Of a DNA stretch of 5,758 bases, positions 1-5,758 are shown piece after piece. The DNA is from Prolixibacteraceae bacterium (GTDB taxonomy: Bacteria; Bacteroidota; Bacteroidia; Bacteroidales; Prolixibacteraceae): contig JAGODU010000229.1 in NCBI GenBank assembly GCA_017998095.1, forward strand, positions 1 through 5,758. The letters are read 5' to 3'. Every line of letters begins with the position of its first letter. Within the stretch, counting starts at the first letter, position 1. The notes beneath the pieces were generated by a model, which made no database searches, had not been told where the DNA came from, and worked only from the letters and a program-made list of their open reading frames with translations. The translations under genes and the position numbers were made by a program.

Positions 1-1379
1 AAAGCATCAGGGAATATGAAGAGTTTTTCTCCGGCTGCAAACTTCACGCGAATGTGTTTGCCTGCTTTATCGAACTTTGTAACTATACCATCACCGAAAC
101 TCTTATGCTTAACAGCATCACCTTCCGAAATATCAGGTATAACAAACTCTTCTGTTTTCTCATCGGTCTTCGAGATGGTATCATAAGGATTCTTATACTC
201 TGCTACTTTCGTCAACGGAGGTTTAATTCCATATTGTTCGGTAACATATATCGTAGCAGTTGGTTTTGGCTCAGGCTTTGGTACAGCTGAAACAGACTTA
301 GCATTTTTTTCAATTGCTTCCTCGAAGGTCGATTTGATGGATTCCATTGTAGCCTGTTGATTATAGAACAGCCTATCATACTCTTCACGTTTAATGACGG
401 TATCCCAACCACCGATATCCTTATCTTCATGTTTGTTGATACCAGTATAGGAAAGGCTGCTGTCTTCATAACGCTTGAACTTAAAAATGGCATCGTTCAT
501 AAGGCTTGCATTAAATACACCAAGGCTGCAAAGAAGTTCAAAGTCCTTAACATTTAAGCCCGTTACCTTTTTGAACAACCCCGGTTCAAGCTGAGTTATA
601 ACATCTCTGAGTGACCGCTCGCGATAATCGGTAAGGTACATAAATATTGGAATGCGGGTAGCAAACTTGATAAGCTTTTCTTGAATCTGCTTCCGAAGGG
701 ACTTGTATTCCTTTTCCTCTTCTGAAATTTCCTTTTTCTCCTTCGGAGTCATCTTCTCGGCATCTTTCTTGGCTTTCTTTACCGCTTCTGACTTGTTGAT
801 GATAGTCTGAATATCCTGATTCAACGAGCGGAAACCTTCAATGCTCATAAGAGCATCAAGAGCTTCTTTGTCATTCATTAGGCGTTGCAGGGTGTCATTA
901 TCGACATTAACCAGTAGCGCAGATTCCCAGCGCTTAGCAAGTAGAGTAGCGGACGTCCCAGCCATTGCGATGTCGAGAATGTCCTGTGCATTAATTTGCC
1001 TCATGGTGCTACCGTCGTAGGCCAACACTGGCAGAAAATTAATGAACTCCGCTACCTTCTTTTCAGGATTGCTCTCGTCCACATTCAAACGGCAAGAATA
1101 GTCAGCAATCTGACGCAGTGCCCTGTCCAAAGCAAAGTCAAAGACATAACATTCCTCTTTCATAATCAGGTCTTTACCTTCTTCATCTTTAACTACCCAT
1201 GGAGATTGGACCCGGAATGCCGCCTGGAAATAAGTCTCTGGACTATTAAGGTTGCGTAACATGAATATGCCTGTCCACGGCTTTACAGTAACACCAGTAG
1301 TTAGCTTGCCACAGGTGAGAGTGATTGTATATGTCTCCAATGGATTTCCCATGGCATGTAGTATCGGGTAGAGAGCATC
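1..1379 (-). pseudogene. C-terminal fragment of a restriction-type SF2 (DEAD/DEAH) helicase; ATPase half missing
   Basis: The frame gives 459 uninterrupted residues from 1379 down to the left edge, where it continues out of the window. Counting from the Asp codon at 1379, residues 21-33 (LTCGKLTTGVTV) fit helicase motif V, and residues 47-61 (SPETYFQAAFRVQSPW) fit motif VI with its arginine. Residues 195-238 are a Lys/Glu-rich probable coiled coil. Residues 242-310 form a conserved-looking C-terminal region, and residues 420-459 (GDAVKHKSFGDGIVTKF, then FIFPDA) resemble the Tudor-like C-terminal domain of UvrD/PcrA-type proteins. From memory, such proteins are annotated as DEAD/DEAH helicase or type III restriction (Res) subunit-like, which would unwind or translocate DNA in a restriction system. 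Motifs I to IV, including Walker A and the DEAD/DEAH box, are absent. Upstream codons read as AT-rich non-homologous sequence to an in-frame TGA at 1457-1455. The first in-frame ATG (1352-1350) lies between conserved residues and has no ribosome-binding site, so an active helicase is unlikely. The fragment assignment is firm; the exact restriction family is less certain. Confidence 0.8.
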
Positions 1380-1400
1380 CAAACCGATATAATAGTGCAG

Positions 1401-1415
1401 AAATTGATACAATTT
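1401..1415. repeat. 15-bp palindrome, 6-bp arms
   Basis: The arms aaattg and caattt are perfect inverted repeats around a three-base centre, ata. The site lies about 20 bp from where helicase homology ends. It could be an operator-like site or part of an element terminus. In such AT-rich DNA a 6-bp-arm palindrome can also arise by chance, so function is unproven. Confidence 0.5.
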
Positions 1416-1440
1416 AATTATTTTAAAAAGTGTTATGTTT

Positions 1441-1471
1441 AGGGGTGTGCAAACTCAAAAAGGGGTGTGCA
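1441..1471. repeat. Two exact direct repeats of aggggtgtgca, 20 bp apart
   Basis: The 11-bp unit aggggtgtgca occurs at 1441-1451 and again at 1461-1471, with nine bases between copies. The 20-bp period is close to two turns of DNA, which would place both copies on the same helix face, as expected for paired protein-binding sites. G-rich repeats in otherwise AT-rich DNA beside a truncated gene suggest transposase-binding repeats at one end of an insertion sequence, for example of the IS21 type with multiple terminal repeats. They could equally be regulator sites. No inverted copy was found elsewhere in the window. The repeats are certain; their role is inferred. Confidence 0.65.
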
Positions 1472-1501
1472 TATTTTATTTGTTCGAGAAAATAGCAGGG
1501 T

Positions 1502-1560
1502 AAATAAGCACAAAAATGCCTAGCCGAAAAAAGAGTCAGGCATTTTTGATTCACTTATTT
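1502..1560 (-). terminator. Composite hairpin, probable Rho-independent terminator, possibly bidirectional
   Basis: The core is a perfect 11-bp stem, caaaaatgcct (1511-1521) with aggcatttttg (1538-1548), closing a 16-base loop. An outer 7-bp arm pair, aaataag (1502-1508) and cttattt (1554-1560), extends it across an asymmetric internal loop of two and five bases. The core has an A run on one side and a T run on the other, so it can give a U-rich 3' stem in either direction. It lies about 130 bp beyond the stop codon of the surface-protein gene, so it probably ends that transcript and insulates the helicase fragment. The GC content of the stem is modest and the U run is inside the stem, which lowers certainty. 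Confidence 0.6.
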
Positions 1561-1677
1561 TGATTACTCATTATGAATTGCAGTGCCTATAGCATAATCA
1601 GAAATATTGACAATACCCATATTGCCTTGCCTTCACAACTTTCACAACATATATTACCAGGTTTATAAAACATTGTT

Positions 1678-4600
1678 CTAATTACTGCTACTTGTGATAC
1701 ACTCCATAAAACGATGAAAAATTGCTGCTGCCTGAGCTCGCTCTGCATTGCCTGCCGGCATTAGTTTGTTGCCATCGCCCTGAATCAGCTTTTCAAAACT
1801 TGCCCAAGACATAGCATCATCTGCCCAATTTGAAACTTCACCAAAATCCGTAAATTTGGATAAATCAGCTCTTGATGCTACGTCATAACCTTTATATTTA
1901 GCATAATTCACTAAAATTACAGCCAGCTGCTCCCTGGTAATTGGGTCTTCGGGACCAAATTTTCCGTTGCCATAGCCTTTCACGATTTCATTCTTTGCTG
2001 CCCAAGCCACAGCATTTGCATAATATTTTCCTGATTCCACATCGATGAATGTATTATCTTCAGATGACGGTGACCCTTCTAATCTATAAAGAATGGTTAC
2101 AATCATACCTCTTGTAGTAATTCCGTGAGGATCGAAAGTGGTACTGCTTGTTCCATTCATCAGCCCTTTTTCAAATGCCCACATAACATCATTTGCGAAC
2201 CAGTCATTTTGTGAAACATCTGTAAAAGGAATTTCTTTATCATAGCTTTCCGGTTTTTCTAATTCTTCCTTAACTTCCTCAATAAACCTAGCTGTGATTG
2301 TATGAGCTTTGGATATTTCTTTAAATATATAGTTGCCTACAGCACCTAGGCTTTTTCCGTCTACTATTACATCAGAAATTATATAACCTTCATTTGCTGT
2401 TACTGTAAATTCTTTATCTTTACCTTCACCAACAGAAATATTTCCGGATGGTGAAATTTTTCCACCTTTTTCTGCTTTAGCTGTAATGGTGTAGTATCTG
2501 TATGAACTGCCACCGCCTCCACCATAACCGCTGTCTTCTCTTGTAATATCAATTGTATAAGTTTTTAAAGTTTCGCCGTCTTCAGCAGTGACTAATAGAG
2601 TTATTAAATTGCTGCCTACATTCAGCGGTATTGTTTTGCTATTTCCAGAAACACCGTTTATTTTTACTGTTGCAGTTTCTGAAACAGCAATTGCTGTGAC
2701 TGTAGTGCTGCTAATGCTGTTGCTGACACTTGAAGTATAATTCAAAGTCCCTGAGTTAAAAGCCGGTGTTAAGTTTATGTCTGTTAATGAAATGCTTGAC
2801 AATGAGGCTTCACTTGACGTTTTTTCTACAATCGTAAAAGGTAGAACCAACACCGATGATACAGCACCACCTGCATCAACTGCATAATAGTTTAGAGTAT
2901 GACTACCAGAAGATAAAACTCCCTTTAATGGTGATAGGGTTATGTTGACTGTACCCGGTACTACAGAAAAATTATATGACTGATTTGGTGCAGCATTATC
3001 AATATAGCTATACAACAGCGTATTTGGTGTACTTTCATAATCTGTAACATTTATAGTAAAAGGATAGTTCTGGCCAAAATAAACTGTGGTGTAATTCCAG
3101 TCAGAAGTTAAAACTGGTTTCTGATTTTCAACAGGAACATAGCTTTCTCGATTAATGTTAATTGTATATGTCTTAGAAGTTTCACCGTCTTCAGCAGTAA
3201 CCACTACTGTAAATAAATTGCTTCCTACATTCAGTGGTACTTCTCTGCTATTGCCAGTAGTACCGTTAATCTTCACTGTTGCAGATTCTGAAGCAGAAAT
3301 TGCTGTAATTGTAGTACTGCTAATGTTGTTTGTTACATTAGCTGAATAGCTTGTTACAGAAGCATCAAAAACCGGTGTTATTGTCATGCCTGAAGCTGAC
3401 AGACCTGATAAATCTGCATCATCGGAAAGTGATACATGAGGGAAACCCTGCCATGCAAGAGCCGGATAACCATCATTATCAATTGCGTTAATAGTCCATA
3501 CATCGGGGAATGACCAGTTATTATAGGTTGAAATTTGTTTCATTTCATCAGTTGATTTTGGTGTTCCCTTACCAATATCAGACGTTCCAGATAAATCTGC
3601 ATCATAATAACTGTTTGATGTAATTGTACCTGAATAAATCATACCTGTTAGACCACCCACATTTAAACCGGATGCTGCAATACTACTTGCTGCATAACAA
3701 TTAGAAACAGTACCCCAGTAATTTGCTCCAAACATTCCTCCTACAGATTTATCATTTGGAGATGAGATAGATAATCTTGCGTAGCTATTTTTAACTTCAG
3801 CAACAAAACCATTGGCAGACTCAATAACTCCCACGAGTCCACCAGTATTATTATTTGAACTGCTTACACTACCAAGGGCACAACTTTCCGATAATAATCC
3901 ACCTTGCAATGTACCAACAAGTCCTCCCGTACGCTGAATACCGGTAACATCACCGGTGGAACTGCACCTTACAATTGAATTAGCTGCATTTCCGGAATTA
4001 TTTGTTGAGTAACCCACCAAACCACCAACAGACTCTTGTGTTCCAATTACAGTCATTGAGGAATGGCAGTCTTCTAATAAACCATTGTGACTCATGCCAA
4101 CCAGTCCACCCAACTGCCCGGCTCCACTGATTGACCCAGATGTGTTACATCCTTTAATTAGGCCTCTGTTTTCTCCAACTAAAGCACCAGAATGATATCC
4201 TGCTATTATGCTGACACCCTCCAGATTAATATCTTCTAATGTTCCATTTGCACCTATAACTGCGAAAAGTCCTGCCCAGCTTATGGAAGAGGAAATACTT
4301 AACTCAGAAATACTGTAGCTTTGTCCATTATAATAACCTTCGAATGGCAGATTAGTATCATAGTAATTGCCTCTCCATCCTATTGGAGTCCATACTGTTG
4401 TTATCTCAATATCATTTGTCTGAATGAAATATTTACCTATAAAGGAGTTATCAGCTGTAGTTTTTTGAGCTAATTCAAATAAATCATCCTCTGTTGAAAT
4501 TAAGTAGGGATCTTCTTCTGTTCCTACACCACCTGAGAATGGTCCACTCTGCGGGGCAAAGTGGATATTCTTCCATATAGCCCAGTCATCAATGTCATTG

Positions 4601-5757
4601 GCACCGGCGTCCACAGAAAAGAACAATTCATCACCTTCAGTATACGGAATTATCAAGTCAAAACTTACAGGCGTTACTCCGGGAGTTGCTTCCCATAAAG
4701 GAGAAGAATAACCGTCTTCACCTTTGTAGATATAAAATCTGGCAGATCCTTTGGTGTCCATTTGAGTGCTGCCTGTTACCCTCACCCAGCCGAAATCACC
4801 GTTTAGAGTAGTGCGGATGACACTGTCTCTTTCAAATCCGACCTGATTTAAAGCTGAAGGATCAGCTTTAATGATTTCATTTGCTTTATCGCCAATCATT
4901 ACAAGAGGAAGATTCCAAGGTGTTCCAGTTGTTTTGAACGTATAGTCTCCGAAGTAATCAAGATTATAATAAGTACTGTTTTCATCCCGTGATTGCAGAT
5001 AAATTCCGTTTTCTCCCTGAGCAGATTTTGGAAAAAAGTCGGTCATTTTTGTTTCACTTGTTTGAATAAGTTGTGGAATCTCCGGCATTTCAGCCACTGT
5101 GACTCCCTGAACGGCGTTAAAGGTAGTAGCTGCGCCAGACAGGACTTGAACCGGTGCAACATCTCCGCCGTCTGTCAAATTAAAGGCGGTGACTGAGTTA
5201 TTATTTGCAACATAAAGCTTGTTATCGGCAATGTGAAACTCTCGCGGCGTGCCCAGAAGGGTGTTGCCACCAGCAATTATCCGTTTGGGCGCAACGTTGC
5301 CGCTGTCGGTCGTGTTGAACACCTTTATTGCATTGTTGCCGGAGTCGGCAATGTATAATTCCCCATCGGATATAGCGACCCCATATAGATTTCCTGAAAA
5401 TCCAGTACTAGTACCTGATATGGTACGGAGAAGTTCACCGGTGACATTGTTATAAACGTATACTGCAGATTCTCCATATGTAGTTACAAACAGCTCATTT
5501 CCGGACACAGCCAGTGTCATGGTGTTGCCTTTTGCGATTGTGCGCTTGGGTGTGACGGTGCCGCTGTCTGTAATGTTATAAACCGTAATATTACCGCTAT
5601 AATTGGCTACATATATCTCACCTGTGACCGGGTCGAAATCAAAGCCGGAAGGATAAGACATACCGCCAATGATTCTTCTTACAGGTGTAGTATCGCCTGA
5701 AGCCAGCGGATCAAATATTTCTATAGCATGTGCTTCGTGATTTAATACATATAGCTC
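1678..5757 (-). CDS. Giant multidomain SLH-anchored cell-surface protein (5' end outside window)
   Basis: At least 1359 residues ending in a TAG stop at 1680-1678. The frame stays open from the ATG at 5661 to the right edge, and those 32 extra residues (starting ELYVLN) continue the same repeat pattern, so that ATG is not the start; signal peptide and true start lie outside. Numbering from that Met: about -31 to 190, NHL/YncE-like beta-propeller blades; 205-370, a beta-sandwich-like segment possibly binding carbohydrate; 375-740, a lead-in motif (GTEEDPYLIST) and GLUG repeats; 748-839 and 950-1042, two cadherin-like beta-sandwich domains; 845-946, an Ig-like domain; 1046-1053, a glycine/serine linker; 1056-1128, a bacterial beta-repeat domain; 1143-1322, three SLH repeats. 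SLH domains bind secondary cell-wall polymer non-covalently, so the protein is expected outside the cell with its N-terminal modules exposed. An adhesive or polymer-binding role is inferred. No catalytic motif is visible. Only six cysteines occur, five of them in the GLUG region. Confidence 0.93.
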   Translation of the reverse strand, partial: ELYVLNHEAHAIEIFDPLASGDTTPVRRIIGGMSYPSGFDFDPVTGEIYVANYSGNITVYNITDSGTVTPKRTIAKGNTMTLAVSGNELFVTTYGESAVYVYNNVTGELLRTISGTSTGFSGNLYGVAISDGELYIADSGNNAIKVFNTTDSGNVAPKRIIAGGNTLLGTPREFHIADNKLYVANNNSVTAFNLTDGGDVAPVQVLSGAATTFNAVQGVTVAEMPEIPQLIQTSETKMTDFFPKSAQGENGIYLQSRDENSTYYNLDYFGDYTFKTTGTPWNLPLVMIGDKANEIIKADPSALNQVGFERDSVIRTTLNGDFGWVRVTGSTQMDTKGSARFYIYKGEDGYSSPLWEATPGVTPVSFDLIIPYTEGDELFFSVDAGANDIDDWAIWKNIHFAPQSGPFSGGVGTEEDPYLISTEDDLFELAQKTTADNSFIGKYFIQTNDIEITTVWTPIGWRGNYYDTNLPFEGYYNGQSYSISELSISSSISWAGLFAVIGANGTLEDINLEGVSIIAGYHSGALVGENRGLIKGCNTSGSISGAGQLGGLVGMSHNGLLEDCHSSMTVIGTQESVGGLVGYSTNNSGNAANSIVRCSSTGDVTGIQRTGGLVGTLQGGLLSESCALGSVSSSNNNTGGLVGVIESANGFVAEVKNSYARLSISSPNDKSVGGMFGANYWGTVSNCYAASSIAASGLNVGGLTGMIYSGTITSNSYYDADLSGTSDIGKGTPKSTDEMKQISTYNNWSFPDVWTINAIDNDGYPALAWQGFPHVSLSDDADLSGLSASGMTITPVFDASVTSYSANVTNNISSTTITAISASESATVKINGTTGNSREVPLNVGSNLFTVVVTAEDGETSKTYTININRESYVPVENQKPVLTSDWNYTTVYFGQNYPFTINVTDYESTPNTLLYSYIDNAAPNQSYNFSVVPGTVNITLSPLKGVLSSGSHTLNYYAVDAGGAVSSVLVLPFTIVEKTSSEASLSSISLTDINLTPAFNSGTLNYTSSVSNSISSTTVTAIAVSETATVKINGVSGNSKTIPLNVGSNLITLLVTAEDGETLKTYTIDITREDSGYGGGGGSSYRYYTITAKAEKGGKISPSGNISVGEGKDKEFTVTANEGYIISDVIVDGKSLGAVGNYIFKEISKAHTITARFIEEVKEELEKPESYDKEIPFTDVSQNDWFANDVMWAFEKGLMNGTSSTTFDPHGITTRGMIVTILYRLEGSPSSEDNTFIDVESGKYYANAVAWAAKNEIVKGYGNGKFGPEDPITREQLAVILVNYAKYKGYDVASRADLSKFTDFGEVSNWADDAMSWASFEKLIQGDGNKLMPAGNAERAQAAAIFHRFMECITSSSN
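1696..2235 (-). repeat. Three SLH repeats (cell-wall anchor)
   Basis: These are residues 1143-1322 of the surface protein. Each repeat opens with an F-x-D-V-like segment (PFTDVSQNDWF, TFIDVESGKYY, KFTDFGEVSNW), followed by a W-A helix, a G-x-G-like turn and the second helix. The equivalents of the consensus TRAE motif are TTRG in repeat 1, TREQ in repeat 2 and AERAQ in repeat 3. Three tandem repeats are the usual number for a trimeric SLH unit that binds pyruvylated secondary cell-wall polysaccharide. Their C-terminal position, a few residues before the stop, is a standard layout in Firmicutes. Confidence 0.95.
2278..2496 (-). other. Bacterial beta-repeat domain in surface protein
   Basis: Residues 1056-1128 follow the pattern YYTITAKAEKGGKISPSG, then V..G..KEFTV.ANEGY.I.DV.VDG.S.G, ending HTITARF. 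This matches the common extracellular domain of about 70 residues annotated as a bacterial repeat in clostridial wall proteins. It has no known catalytic role and is generally a spacer or stalk module. Here it links the glycine-rich hinge to the SLH anchor. Confidence 0.8.
2536..2814 (-). repeat. Cadherin-like beta-sandwich domain, copy 2
   Basis: Residues 950-1042 of the surface protein begin with LSSISLTDINLTPAFNS and end with TAEDGETLKTYTIDITRE, the typical frame of the cadherin-like beta-sandwich family. The domain is a duplicate of the one at 3145-3420, displaced by 203 residues (609 bp). Both copies share SSTT.TAI, ATVKING, GNS, PLNVGSNL and VTAEDGET.KTYTI. Such domains act as stalk or adhesion modules in bacterial surface proteins. 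Confidence 0.88.
2824..3129 (-). other. Ig-like/cadherin-type domain between the two duplicates
   Basis: Residues 845-946 begin NQKPVLTSDW and run through YPFTINVTDYES, SSGSHTLNYYAVDAGGAVSS and VLPFTIVE. The N-Q-x-P-x opening, the D-x-E-x-T and A-V-D-A-G-G segments and alternating hydrophobic strands are those of an extracellular Ig-like fold, close to putative-Ig or cadherin-type repeats. It separates the two cadherin-like duplicates and has no partner copy in the window. The fold assignment is by pattern only. Confidence 0.65.
3145..3420 (-). repeat. Cadherin-like beta-sandwich domain, copy 1
   Basis: Residues 748-839 begin DADLSGLSASGMTITPVFD and end TAEDGETSKTYTININRE. The DNA still resembles copy 2: for example tcttcagcagt occurs in both copies 609 bp apart, and cctacattcag is shared. 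Conservation at the DNA level suggests a fairly recent duplication or ongoing gene conversion. The role is probably a structural stalk module. Confidence 0.88.
3643..4275 (-). repeat. GLUG repeat array, about seven units
   Basis: Residues 463-673 contain GALVG at 492, GGLVG at 518, 546, 579 and 607, GGMFG at 641 and GGLTG at 669, spaced 26 to 34 residues. Each is preceded by a C/S-x-x-x-G-x-V-x-G type strand. This is the GLUG motif of bacterial surface proteins, often next to IgA-protease-like or adhesin domains, and it is thought to form a beta-helix or stacked beta structure. The preceding residues 379-390 (GTEEDPYLIST) are the usual lead-in to such regions. The segment to residue 740, ending GYPALAWQGF, is the usual closing cap. 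Confidence 0.9.
4552..5049 (-). other. Beta-sandwich-like segment, possibly carbohydrate-binding
   Basis: Residues 205-370 lie between the propeller and the GLUG region. The part from NGDFGWVRVTG through ARFYIYKGEDG, FDLIIPYTEGDELFFSVDAG to DDWAIWKNIHF alternates strands and turns. The closing pattern (hydrophobic strand, D-x-G, then D-x-A-x-W) resembles that of NPCBM/CBM51-like sugar-binding modules. This is a resemblance by eye only. It could be another lectin-like or an uncharacterised surface domain. Confidence 0.4.
5092..5757 (-). repeat. Beta-propeller blades (NHL/YncE-like), N-terminal ones outside window
   Basis: Blade strands ELYVLN, EIYVAN, ELFVTT, ELYIAD and KLYVAN recur every 41 to 47 residues. 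The linkers share the pattern D/S-G-x-V-x-P-x-R-x-I-x-x-G (GDTTPVRRIIGG, GTVTPKRTIAKGN, GNVAPKRIIAGGN, GDVAPVQVLSG). About five blades are visible. A closed propeller normally has six to eight, so one or more lie upstream of the right edge. Propellers of this type serve as binding platforms; no enzyme motif is apparent. Confidence 0.8.
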
Positions 5758-5758
5758 C

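Larger units (their letters stand above)
1380..1677. other. Intergenic junction between truncated helicase and surface-protein gene
   Basis: No credible gene lies in these 298 bases. The sequence is AT-rich and contains, from left to right, a 15-bp palindrome (1401-1415), two 11-bp direct repeats (1441-1471), a composite hairpin (1502-1560), and two copies of ttcacaac nine bases apart (1632-1639 and 1641-1648) just after the stop codon of the surface-protein gene. The helicase homology ends at the left border of this stretch. That makes it the likely site of an insertion, deletion or recombination event. No transposase fragment or matching second terminus is visible here. Confidence 0.6.

Noticed and set aside
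54..290. Plus-strand open frame of 78 codons
   Set aside because: It lies opposite the helicase frame, has low-complexity Phe/Leu/Ile-rich content and no family pattern or ribosome-binding site.
212..493. Minus-strand frame of 93 codons starting with ATG
   Set aside because: It overlaps the helicase fragment in another frame on the same strand. Only the helicase frame shows recognisable motifs.
996..1259. Plus-strand frame of 87 codons
   Set aside because: It is antisense to conserved helicase sequence, with no supporting motif or start signal.
1441..1471. CRISPR array
   Set aside because: Only two 11-bp repeats with a 9-bp spacer; far too short for CRISPR repeats and spacers.
1570..1598. 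attatg/cataat inverted repeat as a second terminator
   Set aside because: The stem is only six AT-rich pairs with a 17-base loop and no T run, so it is too weak to call.
1607..1612. ttgaca as a plus-strand -35 promoter box
   Set aside because: No acceptable -10 box lies 16-18 bases downstream and no plus-strand gene follows.
3155..3349. Plus-strand hydrophobic frame of 64 codons that looks like a membrane peptide
   Set aside because: It is the antisense of the first cadherin-like domain. The Val/Leu richness comes from the complement of Thr/Ser/Asn codons.
5249..5455. Plus-strand frame of 68 codons
   Set aside because: It is antisense to the propeller blades, which are clearly repeated and coding on the minus strand.
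5659..5661. ATG at 5661 as start of the surface-protein gene
   Set aside because: The frame stays open to the right edge and the upstream codons encode another propeller blade strand and linker, so this Met is internal.

Overview
The window carries two leftward (minus-strand) genes separated by about 300 bases of non-coding DNA. Base composition, the three C-terminal S-layer homology (SLH) repeats and the modular, low-cysteine surface protein point to a Gram-positive anaerobe of the Clostridia. This is an inference from gene content; no rRNA or other marker is present.

Left part (1-1379): a long minus-strand reading frame with no stop codon. It encodes the C-terminal part of a large superfamily 2 (DEAD/DEAH-type) helicase of the restriction-enzyme kind. 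Helicase motifs V and VI are visible, then a charged helical stretch, a conserved C-terminal region and a small Tudor-like domain. The 3' end runs off the window at base 1. The 5' end is different: recognisable protein simply stops near 1380, and an in-frame stop follows at 1455-1457. The ATPase half is therefore missing inside the window, so I read this as a truncated gene.

Middle (1380-1677): an AT-rich intergenic junction. It holds a 15-bp palindrome, two exact 11-bp direct repeats spaced 20 bp apart, and a long composite hairpin with an 11-bp perfect core that can act as a terminator. The broken helicase next to these repeats suggests one end or a scar of a mobile element, but no transposase and no second end are visible.

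Right part (1678-5757): one very large gene, open through the right edge, giving at least 1359 residues. From N to C terminus it encodes part of a beta-propeller, a beta-sandwich-like segment that may bind carbohydrate, a GLUG-repeat region (probable beta-helix), a cadherin-like beta-sandwich, an Ig-like domain, a second cadherin-like copy, a glycine linker, a bacterial beta-repeat domain and three SLH repeats. It is most likely a secreted protein anchored to the cell wall by its C terminus, with adhesive or ligand-binding modules displayed outward. Its true start and signal peptide lie beyond the window.

The two genes have no evident functional link. I see no CRISPR array, tRNA, rRNA or riboswitch, and no clear undescribed multi-gene system. 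The most unusual points are the helicase truncation junction and the mosaic build of the surface protein.
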